Assembly: GCA_031761405.1 (NCBI GenBank)
Contig: JASEVX010000011.1
Span: 13,764,996-13,828,995, forward strand
Direction of reading: 5' to 3'
DNA: 64,000 nt
Source: Serripes groenlandicus
Lineage: Eukaryota; Mollusca; Bivalvia; Cardiida; Cardiidae
Part shown: positions 23,701 through 31,000 of the stretch, one piece after another
Layout: every line of letters begins with the position of its first letter
Position numbering within the stretch: position 1 is the stretch's first letter
Position numbers and translations under genes: made by a program
The notes under the pieces: generated by a model
Seen by the model: only the letters and a program-made list of their open reading frames with translations
Databases searched by the model: none
What the model was told of the DNA's origin: nothing

Positions 23701-24335
23701 AAGATAAGACTAAAATCAATTTTTAACAATTTAAAGATGTGTTTCCAGTGACCTGGCTTAAGTCTTGTTTGTTAACCCTTTCCAACATACAGTAGACTTC
23801 TTTTGAAAAGATTGTCGCAAAAGGAAAAATTGCTCATAATGAGCAGTTTCTACTTTGCCACGATGTTTTCCTATTTTTTCATTATTGATAATTTCATTCA
23901 TCGTCATGAGCAATTTCTACTATGCCAATATGTTTACCTATTTAATGATAATGTAATTTATTGATTTTTTTTTTTTAATAATGTTTTCAAAGTCATCTGC
24001 TGCAGCAGTGTTGTATGTGGGAAATTGTTTACCTCCAAAGAAATACTTACCGGTCTAAATGCTTTCATTTATATATTAACTTTTGCTCTTTTCAGGCTTT
24101 TGCAAATTTACTTCAAGCAGGTCGATTAAATCTGCGAAACATAGATGTAGAGCCGTATGTAGTGGATGGTAAAACCATTTTGAGCGAACAAAACCACTAT
24201 ATTCAAAGACATTACTACTACGCCCCTAGTTACGGTGACGATGTGCCGTCATGGAAACCAAGAGGGAAAAACCCAAGGGGATCTGAAGTTAAAGCTTATA
24301 CAGAATCTGGTCGACAAATCGGCTTGGTCATATAG
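5622..24335 (+). CDS. LRRC34: LRRC34-like leucine-rich repeat protein, nine coding exons
   Basis: Coding exons: 5622-5737, 11505-11694, 15950-16033, 17295-17423, 19478-19609, 20064-20182, 20864-21019, 22290-22416, 24096-24335. All junctions are GT-AG and phase-compatible and give 430 residues ending in TAG, close to the length of vertebrate LRRC34. After a short helical N-terminus (residues 1-50) the protein is a chain of RI-type LRRs of 28-29 residues (for example SLDLRYNNISDEGCKHLAKL, INLMCNDIGQAGAELLARAL, LDLSYNRLEDDGAMYLAEAL). The C-terminal tail contains NIDVEPYVVDG and RHYYYAPSYGDD, which I recognise as typical of LRRC34 rather than of NLR or RNH1 proteins. LRRC34 has been reported as a nucleolar protein in mammalian pluripotent and germ cells; its role here is unknown. 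The start is the first ATG after acceptor 5614; a non-coding first exon probably lies upstream. Introns are 0.45-5.8 kb and full of MITEs, but no coding exon is broken. Confidence 0.93.
5895..6078. mobile_element. MITE B in intron 1
   Basis: TGAGGACTAGATAAAGAGCA start; central arms ACCCTATAGTGTGGATACTC / GAGTACCCACGACATAGGGT. Confidence 0.78.
6198..6415. repeat. Degenerate MITE A in intron 1
   Basis: TTAACCCATTCCCACATGTT start, CTGTATGTGGGAAG end. Confidence 0.68.
6590..6790. mobile_element. MITE B in intron 1
   Basis: ATCAGAGGACTCGATAATGA start; central arms around AGAATCATCTCACTGAGATT. Confidence 0.8.
6828..7054. mobile_element. MITE A, TTAA-flanked
   Basis: Ends CCCTTTCCCTCA and TGAGGGAAAGGG, TTAA on both sides (6824-6827, 7055-7058), central hairpin GAAATTGCTC/GAGCAATTTC. 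Reference copy in intron 1. Confidence 0.9.
7125..7285. mobile_element. MITE B, shortened
   Basis: Central arms ACCCTATGCTGTGTGTACTC / GAGTACCTGCAACATAGGGT; right end lost. Ends about 70 bp after the A copy at 6828. Confidence 0.7.
7515..7690. repeat. AT-rich simple repeat
   Basis: Runs of ATTATTATTAT and TTATAATTATTATATTTT. The neighbouring 7690-8450 stretch of intron 1 is AT-rich with no gene; it holds a hairpin at 8357-8402 (AACTACATCAT/ATGATGTAGTT). Confidence 0.8.
8457..8672. repeat. Degenerate MITE A in intron 1
   Basis: TTAACCCTTTTACCACATGT start, GGCATGTGGAAATGTTTAAT end. Confidence 0.62.
8838..9061. mobile_element. MITE A, intact length
   Basis: Opposite orientation to the copy at 6828; right flank GTTAAAG, left flank TTTAC, so one TTAA has decayed. 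Confidence 0.8.
9511..9656 (+). mobile_element. 5'-truncated copy of the same SINE
   Basis: Only the 3' half is present, flanked by a perfect 15-bp duplication TTCTTTTAATGGGGT (9496-9510, 9657-9671). Truncation plus TSD indicates LINE-type target-primed insertion. Confidence 0.88.
10177..10398. mobile_element. MITE A, TTAA-flanked
   Basis: 222 bp with TTAA at 10173-10176 and 10399-10402; one outer base of the left end is lost. Confidence 0.88.
10512..10667. mobile_element. MITE A, internally deleted
   Basis: Ends conserved and TTAA-flanked, but the central hairpin is missing. Confidence 0.65.
10745..10966. mobile_element. MITE A, TTAA-flanked
   Basis: TTAA at 10741-10744 and 10967-10970. 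Third A copy within 0.8 kb. Confidence 0.9.
11246..11454. mobile_element. MITE C
   Basis: GAGCCATCCCGCGAGAAAAC start, TCTCGCGAGACACCTCA end, about 50 bp before exon 2 of the LRRC34-like gene. Confidence 0.8.
11505..11694 (+). CDS. LRRC34: LRRC34-like coding exon 2
   Basis: Acceptor ATGTTTAG, donor GTGAGA. The first base completes a Phe codon begun in exon 1, then 63 codons follow (residues 39-102). It holds the cap region (LYLAGNNKELTDKRLDDKD) and the first clear LRR. The in-frame ATG at 11479 lies upstream of the acceptor and is intronic. Confidence 0.92.
11770..12180. repeat. Repeat-like stretch with hAT-like sub-terminal motif
   Basis: CAGGGCCTCCCTTGGACACA followed by AAGGAGCCAAAATAA resembles the ends of the element at 3457-4771. 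A related start (CAGGGTTCTCCCTGGCTC) is at 13347-13450. Confidence 0.4.
12228..13080. repeat. Tandem repeat, ~175 bp x 5, intron 2
   Basis: Units begin GTTAAAGTTTTAGGGCAAGT at about 12228, 12384, 12558, 12732 and 12909 and contain GAGTGTGACCTTCTTTTTGG. A diverged single unit recurs at 37240-37510. 13100-14340 has no recognised element. Confidence 0.88.
14347..14473. mobile_element. MITE A half copy
   Basis: Only the right half, from TTGCCACAATG to GAGGGAAAGGGTTAA. Confidence 0.8.
14815..15045. repeat. Tandem repeat, ~22 bp, intron 2
   Basis: About ten units of TATTATACTGAAAAGTGATC / TATTTTACGGAAAAGTGATC type. Confidence 0.85.
15144..15446 (+). mobile_element. Full-length tRNA-headed SINE
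   Basis: About 303 bp, tRNA-like head, CAATCAATCAAT tail, flanked by a 13-bp duplication ATCTATAATTTGG (15131-15143, 15447-15459). Best reference copy in the window. Lies in intron 2 of the LRRC34-like gene. Confidence 0.92.
15950..16033 (+). CDS. LRRC34: LRRC34-like coding exon 3
   Basis: Exactly 28 codons (residues 103-130), phase 0 at both ends, acceptor ACTTTACAG and donor GTAAGT. The exon is one LRR unit, as expected where repeat and exon borders coincide. Confidence 0.92.
16079..16310. mobile_element. MITE A plus adjoining partial copy
   Basis: Complete but diverged copy ending GAGGGAAAGGATAAACC; a second left end (CCCTTTCTCATATATG) starts at once and runs to about 16410. Confidence 0.75.
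16512..16700 (+). mobile_element. 5'-truncated SINE copy
   Basis: Matches the SINE from CATCCGTCTTTCACCAATGG to the CAATCAATCAAT tail. No clear TSD. Confidence 0.75.
16978..17163. mobile_element. MITE A, right end truncated
   Basis: TTAA at 16974-16977, intact left arm and hairpin, then breaks at AAAAAGCAGTCTGGGTTAAA. Nearest repeat to exon 4. Confidence 0.8.
17295..17423 (+). CDS. LRRC34: LRRC34-like coding exon 4
   Basis: 43 codons (residues 131-173), phase 0, acceptor TTTTTCAG and donor GTATGC. It contains LRLSGNKIGNRGGMFFAQML and LQALDLGDSDL. A truncated MITE A ends about 130 bp before the acceptor and a tRNA-like SINE begins about 35 bp after the donor. Confidence 0.92.
17455..17650 (+). 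mobile_element. tRNA-headed SINE, third type
   Basis: Head GAGCGTCGGCCTCTCATACG and GGTCCTGGGTTCGAATGC; body with CTGGTTCTGCCTTTGGGATT and AGCTGAAAGCTTGTTTCGCA. A related reverse copy lies at 60640-60815. In intron 4 of the LRRC34-like gene. Confidence 0.65.
17745..17967. mobile_element. MITE A inserted in MITE B
   Basis: TTAA at 17741-17744 and 17968-17971. The flanks are the two parts of a B element (17680-17740 and 17972-18080). Confidence 0.85.
18083..18620. mobile_element. Probable MITE A split by MITE B
   Basis: A left arm at 18083-18175 and an A right end at 18565-18618 (GAGGGAAATGGTTAA) bracket a full B element at 18317-18525. Middle is diverged, so the nesting is inferred. Confidence 0.5.
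18317..18525. mobile_element. MITE B, complete
   Basis: Reference copy: TCAGAGCTCTAGATAAG … CTTATCTAGTCCTCTGA with TA on both sides; centre AGAATCGTCTCAGTGAGACG. TA flanks would fit a Tc1/mariner-type MITE. Confidence 0.85.
18861..19068. repeat. Tandem repeat, 34 bp x 6, intron 4
   Basis: Unit GTTAACTGCAGATTGCTTGG then GCCTTATGTGATTT, exact 34-bp spacing at 18861, 18895, 18929, 18963 and 18997. Confidence 0.9.
19285..19470. repeat. Degenerate MITE A before exon 5
   Basis: Recognisable CAACAAATCTACAGCAGATG and GGCACAATGTTTTCAAAA parts. Ends a few bases before the exon 5 acceptor. Confidence 0.6.
19478..19609 (+). CDS. LRRC34: LRRC34-like coding exon 5
   Basis: 44 codons (residues 174-217), phase 0, acceptor AATTTCAG and donor GTAAGA. 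The segment NVNRPLLFSEQEESTVHFAK has the irregular mid-protein LRR spacing I associate with LRRC34. Confidence 0.92.
20064..20182 (+). CDS. LRRC34: LRRC34-like coding exon 6
   Basis: 39 codons plus two bases (residues 218-256), acceptor GATTATAG and donor GTAAGC. Encodes LEEIHLQKHDIRDFGATRLA and ends inside LDLSC, split with exon 7. An overlapping open frame in another register is a shadow. Confidence 0.9.
20420..20612. repeat. Degenerate MITE A in intron 6
   Basis: CACATACAACAAATCTACAG start and CAGAGGTATCAGAAAGTGTC end; hairpin decayed. Confidence 0.6.
20645..20836. mobile_element. MITE B before LRRC34-like exon 7
   Basis: Centre is a near-perfect long palindrome CCCTATGTTGTGGGTACTCA / TGAGTACCCACAACATAGGG with AGAATCGTCTCACTGAGACG between. 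Ends 28 bp before exon 7. Confidence 0.85.
20864..21019 (+). CDS. LRRC34: LRRC34-like coding exon 7
   Basis: The first base completes the Cys of LDLSC; residues 257-308 hold two LRRs (NRITRDGAKELAKVLKNN, then LDLSYNRLEDDGAMYLAEAL). MITE B ends about 28 bp before the acceptor and MITE A begins 22 bp after the last exon base. Confidence 0.92.
21042..21265. mobile_element. MITE A next to the exon 7 donor
   Basis: TTAA at 21038-21041; the right end has GGGTGAAG instead of GGGTTAA. Starts 22 bp after exon 7. Confidence 0.85.
21315..21528. repeat. Degenerate MITE A in intron 7
   Basis: ATTAATCCCACATGAACACA start, GATGCGGGTAAAGGGTTAAG end. Confidence 0.65.
22104..22240. mobile_element. MITE A, right half missing
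   Basis: Left arm and hairpin intact (CCCTCATATAAACGC, then CTCCTTTTGCCACCATG); stops about 50 bp before exon 8. Confidence 0.75.
22290..22416 (+). CDS. LRRC34: LRRC34-like coding exon 8
   Basis: Residues 309-351, acceptor CTGTTACAG and donor GTAAGT. Encodes the last LRR pair (LDVRFNNIKGKGLCALSDAM and LSQIYVWGNVLEES). The 'IYVWGN' element is a recognisable LRRC34 trait. Confidence 0.92.
22521..22742. mobile_element. MITE A
   Basis: Left TTAA at 22517-22520; right end GAGGGAAAGGGATAT, TTAA mutated. Intron 8. Confidence 0.82.
23770..24030. repeat. Degenerate MITE A before the terminal LRRC34-like exon
   Basis: TTAACCCTTTCCAACATACA start, GTATGTGGGAAATTG end, with an internally duplicated middle (GAGCAGTTTCTACT / GAGCAATTTCTACT). 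Confidence 0.65.
24096..24335 (+). CDS. LRRC34: LRRC34-like terminal coding exon
   Basis: Acceptor CTTTTCAG; 79 codons plus TAG. After a short helix (AFANLLQAGRLN) comes the conserved tail VEPYVVDGKTILSEQ and RHYYYAPSYGDD, then a basic Gly/Pro-rich stretch and the C-terminus GRQIGLVI. Confidence 0.93.
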   Translation, partial: AFANLLQAGRLNLRNIDVEPYVVDGKTILSEQNHYIQRHYYYAPSYGDDVPSWKPRGKNPRGSEVKAYTESGRQIGLVI

Positions 24336-24386
24336 AAAAAATGTTGTAAAAACAGTGATGTTTATTATTGATATGAATATGGCTTG

Positions 24387-24392
24387 AATAAA
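24387..24392 (+). terminator. Poly(A) signal of the LRRC34-like gene
   Basis: AATAAA lies 52 bases after the stop codon, a usual distance for a short 3' UTR. Further A-rich AATAAA motifs near 24433 and 24697 could serve as alternatives. Confidence 0.6.
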
Positions 24393-24734
24393 ATTAATAT
24401 ATACCGTCTTGATGGATGAACATATTCACAAATAAATGAATTGAGATTTTTTTAGAGAATGTTAAGAATTTTTATAAATTTAGAAACTCATTTTCAACAG
24501 AAATTTATCAAAAGAAGTGAAAAAAAATGGATAGTATTTTTAAAAGTGTTAAAGCATGTCACATTTCTTTTGGTCATACAAAAAAAAAAAGAATCTGTGA
24601 TACTAAGTGTAGGCCTCACAAAAACATTTGTTACAAGCTGCACAAACAGTTTTGTGTGAAACAATCGATGTTTCTTATATTGTTATAAAAGTGTAAATAA
24701 AATAATATTAAGTCATTCTTTCTTGTTACACGTC

Positions 24735-25350
24735 TTTAAACCCTTTAGACGACTTTTGAAAACATTGTGGCCATAGGTGAAATTGCTCATGATGAGTAAT
24801 TTCTTCTTTGGCCTCAATGTTTTCAACTTTCTTTCACAATTAAGCTATCTATTATGGAGATTTTTCAGGTTTTTGTCACTATGTTTTCAAAGTTGTCTGC
24901 TGCAGATTTGTTGTATGTGGGAAAGGGTTAACCCTTTAAAACATGCAACACATCTGCAGAAAATACTCTTTAAACGAAACTTAGATTATGGGTTAGTATT
25001 GAAAGCATTGTGGCAAAAGGAGATGTTGCGCATTAAGAGCAATTTCTTCTTTGGCCACAATGTTTTAAAGAGACAATTAGGAGGTCACGGGTTCGATACC
25101 CGGTTGCGGCGCGTTCTTTCGGGCGATGTTTTCCATTGCCTCTCACCTCTGATTTATGTGAGAAAGTAGTCAGTGGCTTCGAAAGAATGTTGTGTAAGTA
25201 CTGGTGTGGGAAAGCCAGGAAAACATGGGTAGGTGCACTGACCGCCGTGATATGACCAAAGCTGTTAAAAGCGGCGTTAAACTCCAAACAAACAAATTTT
25301 AAAGAGACATCTGCTGCACAGGCATCATAAAGTGTCTGTATGAGGGAAAG
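24735..25350. repeat. Two diverged MITE A copies, the second split by a SINE
   Basis: First copy about 24737-24928. Second about 24931-25345; the SINE at 25076-25296 interrupts it with a 13-bp TSD. Confidence 0.75.
25076..25296 (+). mobile_element. tRNA-headed SINE inserted in a MITE A copy
   Basis: Retains the B box region (GGTCACGGGTTCGATACCC) and the common 3' body. Flanked by TTTTAAAGAGACA at 25063-25075 and 25297-25309, which is MITE A sequence. Confidence 0.88.
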
Positions 25351-25359
25351 CGTTATGAT

Positions 25360-26330
25360 TCATGTTTTCCCCATATGATATTTTTAATGTTTTTTTCCAG
25401 AAAATTGAAAGTACAACTTCAATACTGTGATGAAAAAAATTGTCGGAAAAATGGGGAATAATTTTTCCTTGCTTCACAATTGGATTCAGATACATTGATG
25501 AGTGAAACACTAGAAATATGTTGATAGGACAGATACCTTACCTTTAGCTTTTGTCAGAATGGCATGTGTCGTAACTCTGCACATACTAGGCAAAACAAAA
25601 CCCCGTGTGCATAACTTCACATGGTGGAAAACATTCCTGTAAAGTTGTGTGACTCCAACTCATACAGTTTAGGAGATATACACAGCACAAGAATGCATAC
25701 ATAATAGACTATCATTTCAAGTTATTCAAGGGTTAAAAACCCTGCAATTTTTTAGGGGGACATTATTCTAGTGTTTTTGAGCAATCTTAGTGAAATTTGC
25801 CATTTGACATTTCAATCTATCGATTTCCATAAAGTTTTAATTAAATTCACCCAACCATACCTTAGATATGGCTCTGGAAAAAGGATGGATGGAAGGACAA
25901 ACTGACGGACAGACAATGGGAAACCAATGTCCCATCCGCCTTGGTGTGTGGCTCCCCATTCTGGAAAACATTCCCGTAAAGTTTTGCGATGCAGGCAGTC
26001 TACGCGAAAGTCGTCAGTCCTCCAGTCCTGACTGACAAAAATTCTTTCGGACTGACACATTTTCATGCAATAATTGGTTGAGCAAAGAAGGAAACAAATG
26101 AAAACTGAGCTTTCGGACTGACACATTTCAAAAGATTTCGTGAAGTCTGTGCAGGGTCATGTAGTTTTAGAGCAGACACAATATTCGATAACTGACAGCA
26201 GGATGGGAAAGAGCAAATCTATATGCTCCTTTTTCAAAGTAGAGCCATGGTGGCCCTGTAATGCTTACCTGAGTAACATGCCTCTGTTGTGCATAAGGTG
26301 TTCATAAATAAATCTAAATTATTTTCCACA
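25360..26330. other. Intergenic stretch without a gene
   Basis: Between the two convergent genes. No SINE or MITE recognised; 25880-26000 resembles other dispersed repeats with GGAAAACATTCC and TCCCATCCGCCTTGGTGTG. Confidence 0.5.
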
Positions 26331-26454
26331 TACAACAAATCAGCAGCAGATCACTAAAATAAGAGGGCCATGATGACCCTGGATCGCTCACCTGACTTAT
26401 GCAATGTGATTTGTCATGCCAACCACATTAACTCATTTTGTGGTCAGGTAAGTT

Positions 26455-26770
26455 AAATCAAGAGGCCCATGAGGGCCAGTATCGCTCCACTGCCATTAAT
26501 TAGGCAAATATTAAATCTCTAAACAGCCCACCCCCTGGTGGCCATGTTTTTTGAGACCAATCAACATGGCTTGGTGGAATCGCCCAAGGAACATTTCTAC
26601 AAAATTATTTGAAAATCGACCAGATACTTTCGTTGGAGAAGACCAAGTTTTCACTATAGCCATATAACGCAAAACAGCCCTGCCCCCTGGTGGCCATGAT
26701 TTATAACCAATTAACATGGCTTGAAGGAATCTGATGGTCACCCAAGGAACATTTCTACAAAAACATATGG
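26455..26770. repeat. Dispersed repeat with GGCCCATGAGGGCC terminal hairpin
   Basis: AAGAGGCCCATGAGGGCCAG then degenerate units around CCCCCTGGTGGCCATGTTTT. Related copies: 27250-27560, 28245-28430, 29688-29990 and reverse at 50290-50690. The hairpin near one end is Helitron-like, but no 5' end was defined. Confidence 0.55.
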
Positions 26771-26878
26771 AAAATCTCTTTCAGGGAAAGTATAATCATT
26801 GCATAGAGTTGAAAACATTGTGGCAAAAAGGAGAAATTGCGTCTTAAGGCGTCTGTATGTTGGAAAGGATTAAGTTAA

Positions 26879-27100
26879 CCCTTTCCCTCATATAGACGCT
26901 TTCTGATGCCTCTGCAGCAGACGGCTTTTTGAAAACGTAGTGACAAAAGAAGAAATTGCACAAAACGTGCAATTTCTCCTTTTGCCACAATGTTTTCCAC
27001 TTTTTGTCATAGAAAATCTCCATAATTGAATAGATAACCTATGTTTTGACAAAATAAGTTCGAAGTCGTCTGCTGCAGAATTGTCGTATGAGGGAAAGGG
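26879..27100. mobile_element. MITE A with alternative hairpin stem
   Basis: TTAA at 26875-26878 and 27101-27104. The hairpin at 26952-26976 is GAAATTGCAC/GTGCAATTTC in place of the usual GCTC/GAGC. Confidence 0.9.
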
Positions 27101-27675
27101 TTAAAGATGGTCAATTATGCTTGATCAGAGTTAACCTACATGTAGTCTGCAGAAGATGACTTTGAAAACATAATATGGAAAATCCTGATAAATAAAAGTA
27201 TCATTTATGAACAGAGTTCAATGGCAAAAGGAGAAATTGCTCATTATTTCTCTTACACTTTTGGAGGAGAAGATTTTCACTGTAGCCATTTTGGGCAAAA
27301 AAGCCCAGCCCCCTGACGTCAATAGTTTTCGAGTAAACAACATGGCTTGAAGGAATCTGATTTGAAAATCGGCCCAGACACTTTCGGAAGAGAAGATTTA
27401 AGTTTTCACTATAGCCATATTAGACAAAATAGCCGCGCCCCCTTGTGGCCATGTTTTTCGACCAGTCAACATAGCGTGAAGGAATCTGATTCAGGCTTTT
27501 CCAAGGAACTTTTCTACAAAATTATTTGAAAATCGTCACAACGGTTTTGGAGGAGAAGAATTTTTTTAAAAAGTGATTGACATGGAACCAGAATTTCCAT
27601 GGAGAGGAATTTGAGCTATTATAGCCTTGAAAAGGAGGCAACCAATAACAAAACACTTGAAGGATTAATTACATG

Positions 27676-27681
27676 TTTATT
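27676..27681 (-). terminator. AATAAA overlapping the C8orf33-like stop codon
   Basis: The coding strand reads TAAATAAACA: the last base of the TAA stop is the first base of AATAAA. If used, the 3' UTR would be only about 15-30 bases. Confidence 0.5.
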
Positions 27682-28036
27682 TACGTTCCATCAGGCACAG
27701 TAAAATCAAATTTAAAGTCATTACTACTTTTAACAAATGAAAATTGTTTAGAACTCGCACTTTCTGTTCCCGGTATATGAGCAGAATTGCATTTATCATC
27801 TGAGGTAGAATTTTCAGTTTTATTGGCTTCACAATCTTTAGTGTTTGTTTCACTATCTTTACCGTTTGTTTCACCAATTGAAAATTTGAATTCAAAACAA
27901 TTGTCAATATCTGTTACATTCTTTAATTTACCCTCTGACTGATTCTTATTTTTATTTTTTGAGCTGCTTTTCTTGAAAAACTGAGATTTTTGCATTTCCG
28001 ACATCTCTATTTCCGACAACTTGATTTTCTTTGCCG
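27681..28036 (-). CDS. C8orf33: C8orf33-like terminal coding exon
   Basis: Acceptor TTTTTTCAG; 117 codons then TAA. Lys/Asn/Ser-rich, with two aromatic motifs, CFEFKFS and FKFDFTVPDGT. It is longer than the vertebrate tail, and the repeated F-x-F motif looks like an internal duplication. Confidence 0.9.
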
Positions 28037-31000
28037 CTGAAAAAACAAAACAAAGCAAAATCATGTTTTATCCCCTAAGAACTTTTCATAAAATATATAC
28101 ATATTGACATCGTATTTGAAAAGGATATTAATATAGCATACACATTTCTTATAAGGTAAACAGTTAACCCTTTCTTTTCTTCGCTTTTAATCCTTTCAGC
28201 TTTGGTCACAGTGTATTTCAAAAGTCGTCTGCTGCTATTGCTATATGTTTTTCGACCAATCAAAATGGCTGGAAGGAATCTGATAGAGGGTCATCCAAGG
28301 AACATTTCTACAAAATTATTGTAAAAAATAGGCCGGACAAAATATGGCTTCCGACCGACCGACCGTCAGCCCGACACAGCGACTCCTATATACCCCCACC
28401 TCCTCTTCGAAGAGGGTATAATTATACTATCAATTTTACAGATTTTCACAATTATTTCCTAGATGTTTTCAAAGTTATCTGCTGCAGAGTTGTTGTATGT
28501 GGGAAAGAATTAATATGAAGCCTTGCTAGCACACTTACCTGCAGAACTCTTTTTCTCTACTTCCTGCATTTTCTTTCGATAATCACCAAACGTATTTCTC
28601 ATTGCTTGTCTTTTCTTTATCATTGGGGCCTTGGAGCTAGTCAGGATTTTTAACACTTTGATGCTTTCCTGCGCTAAAAATATGAAATAAAACCATTTAG
28701 TTCATCATTGCTAGCTACAGTATTCAAACATTTATCTGCTTAACCCTTTCCCTCATATAGACGCTTTCTGATGCCTCTGCAGCAGACAGCTTTTTGAAAA
28801 CATAGTGACAAAAGAAGAAATTGCTCTTTTGCCACAATGTTTTCCACTTTTAGCCATAGGTTATCCATTCAATTATTGAGATTTTCTATTGGTTGACAAA
28901 ATATGTTCAAAGTTGTCTGCTGCAGAATTGTTGTATGAGGAAAAGGGTTAACAGTTTCCCACATGCAGGCGCATCTGAAACTTATGAAAACATTGTAGTA
29001 AAAAGAGAAATTGCTTTAAGTGAGCAAGTCTACTATAATTGCAACATGCTTTTCAACTCTGTTTCACCCTTTCCCACATACAACAAATCTGCAGCAGACG
29101 ACTTTGAAAACATAGTGACAAAAACCTGAAAAAAATCTCCCTAAAAGATAGCTTAATTTTTAGAAAAAGTTGAAAATATTGTGGCAAAAGGAGAAATTGC
29201 TTGTTTTGAGCAATTTCTTCTTTTGTCACTCTGTTTTCAAAAAGCCGCCTGCTGCAGAAAGCGTCTATATGAGGGAAAGGTTTAAAGTGAGTAAGTCTAC
29301 TATAATTGTTGCATTGTTTTCAACTCTGTTCAATAAGTAAACTTTCAATTACATAGTATTTTTAATACTCTTGCACTGATGGTTTTGAAGTCATCTTCTG
29401 CAGATGTTTTTTATGTGGGAAAAAGTTTATCTATATTTCAGACAGGACTGGACTCATCCGTTTATCTACCATGATACAATCAGGGTTGTCAAAATGTTTT
29501 GTTGTAACAGATCAAATGAGAAAAATAACCGATCAGGTTTGGGGCCAGATCAACGGCAAATCCCTGGTAGGGAGCCCAGGGGAGCAAAACTAACAGATCA
29601 AATAGTGATTTTAAAAGATGATTTTGATTGGCAATGGGTTCATTTTGAAAACCCTGATACAATGTATATTTGGAGTCACTGGATACCTAACCAAGAGGCC
29701 CAAGAGGGCCAGTATCGCTGCATTGCATAAGGCAACAAGGATCATTTGTACATTTTTTTTTTAAATCTTCCACATACGTTCGGAGAAGATTGTTAAAGTT
29801 TTCACTTTAGGCATATAAGTCAAAACAGCCCCTACCCCTGGTGGCCATGATTTTCAACCAACCAACATGGTTAAAATGAATCTGAAAGAGGGTTGCCCAA
29901 GAGACATTCCTACAAAAATATTTGTGAATCGGTAAGATACTTTCAAAGAAGATTTATAAAGCCATATAAGTTTAAACAGCCCCCTCCCCAATGTTACCAA
30001 AAGTCGTCTGCTGCAAATTTGTTAATATGTGTCTATAAGTGGGAAAGGGTTAAAAAGCAAATAAATTGAAAACATCTATCAACTGAATTAATTGATTGAA
30101 CAGAGTTGAAAACATTGTGGCAATAGGAGAAATTGCTCGTCTTGAGCCAAATTTTACTTTATTCACAGTTTCAAATTTGTTGTATTTGGAAAAGAGTTAA
30201 CCCTTTCCCTGATATAAGCGCTTTCGGACGCCTCTGCAGCAGACGGCTTTTTGAAAACATAGTGACAAAAGAAGAAATTGCACAAAACGTGCAATTTCTT
30301 CTTTTGCCACAATGTTATCCATTCAATTATAGAGATTTTCTATTTTTTGACAAAATACGTTCAAAGTCGTCTGCTGCAGAATTGTCGTATGAGGGAAAGG
30401 GTTAAGGCATGCACCAAATTGATCTACATCTTATTGAGAACTCGAACCTAATCCATACCAGAAGGGAAAACGAGTCATTCCTTTTCCCAAACTGTTTTTT
30501 TTCTCCGGCACAAAAGTGAATTCTTTACTGCAGATATTTTCTCTTTGAAAGGGGTCTTTAAATTGTAAATGATTTTAACCTTTCAAAACTAAGTCAAATT
30601 TGTGGCAGACAACTTTGAAAACATGTCAACAAAAATATGAGAATTCTCCATAAAGGAAATTATAATTATTGAATAGAGTTTGTTCCTGCAGATGCTTAAC
30701 CCTTCCCCTCATACAGACGCTTTCCGACGCCTCTGCAGCAGACGGCTTTTTGAAAACATAGTGACAAAAGAAGAAATTGCTCAAAACGAGCAATTTCTCC
30801 TTTTGTCACAATGTTTTCCACTTTTAGTCATAGGTTATCCATTCAATTATATTTTCTATGTTTTGACATTTTAAGTTCAAAGTCGTCTGCTGCAGAATTG
30901 TCGTATGAGGGAAAGGGTTAAAATGGGTCTGATTGTGCAAAGACCTAATTACACATGTAAACCCTTTACCACATACTACAAATACGTAGCATCCATCTTT

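Noticed and set aside
29404..29730. 108-residue plus-strand open frame
   Set aside because: It overlaps dispersed repeat sequence inside an intron of the opposite-strand gene and shows no domain.
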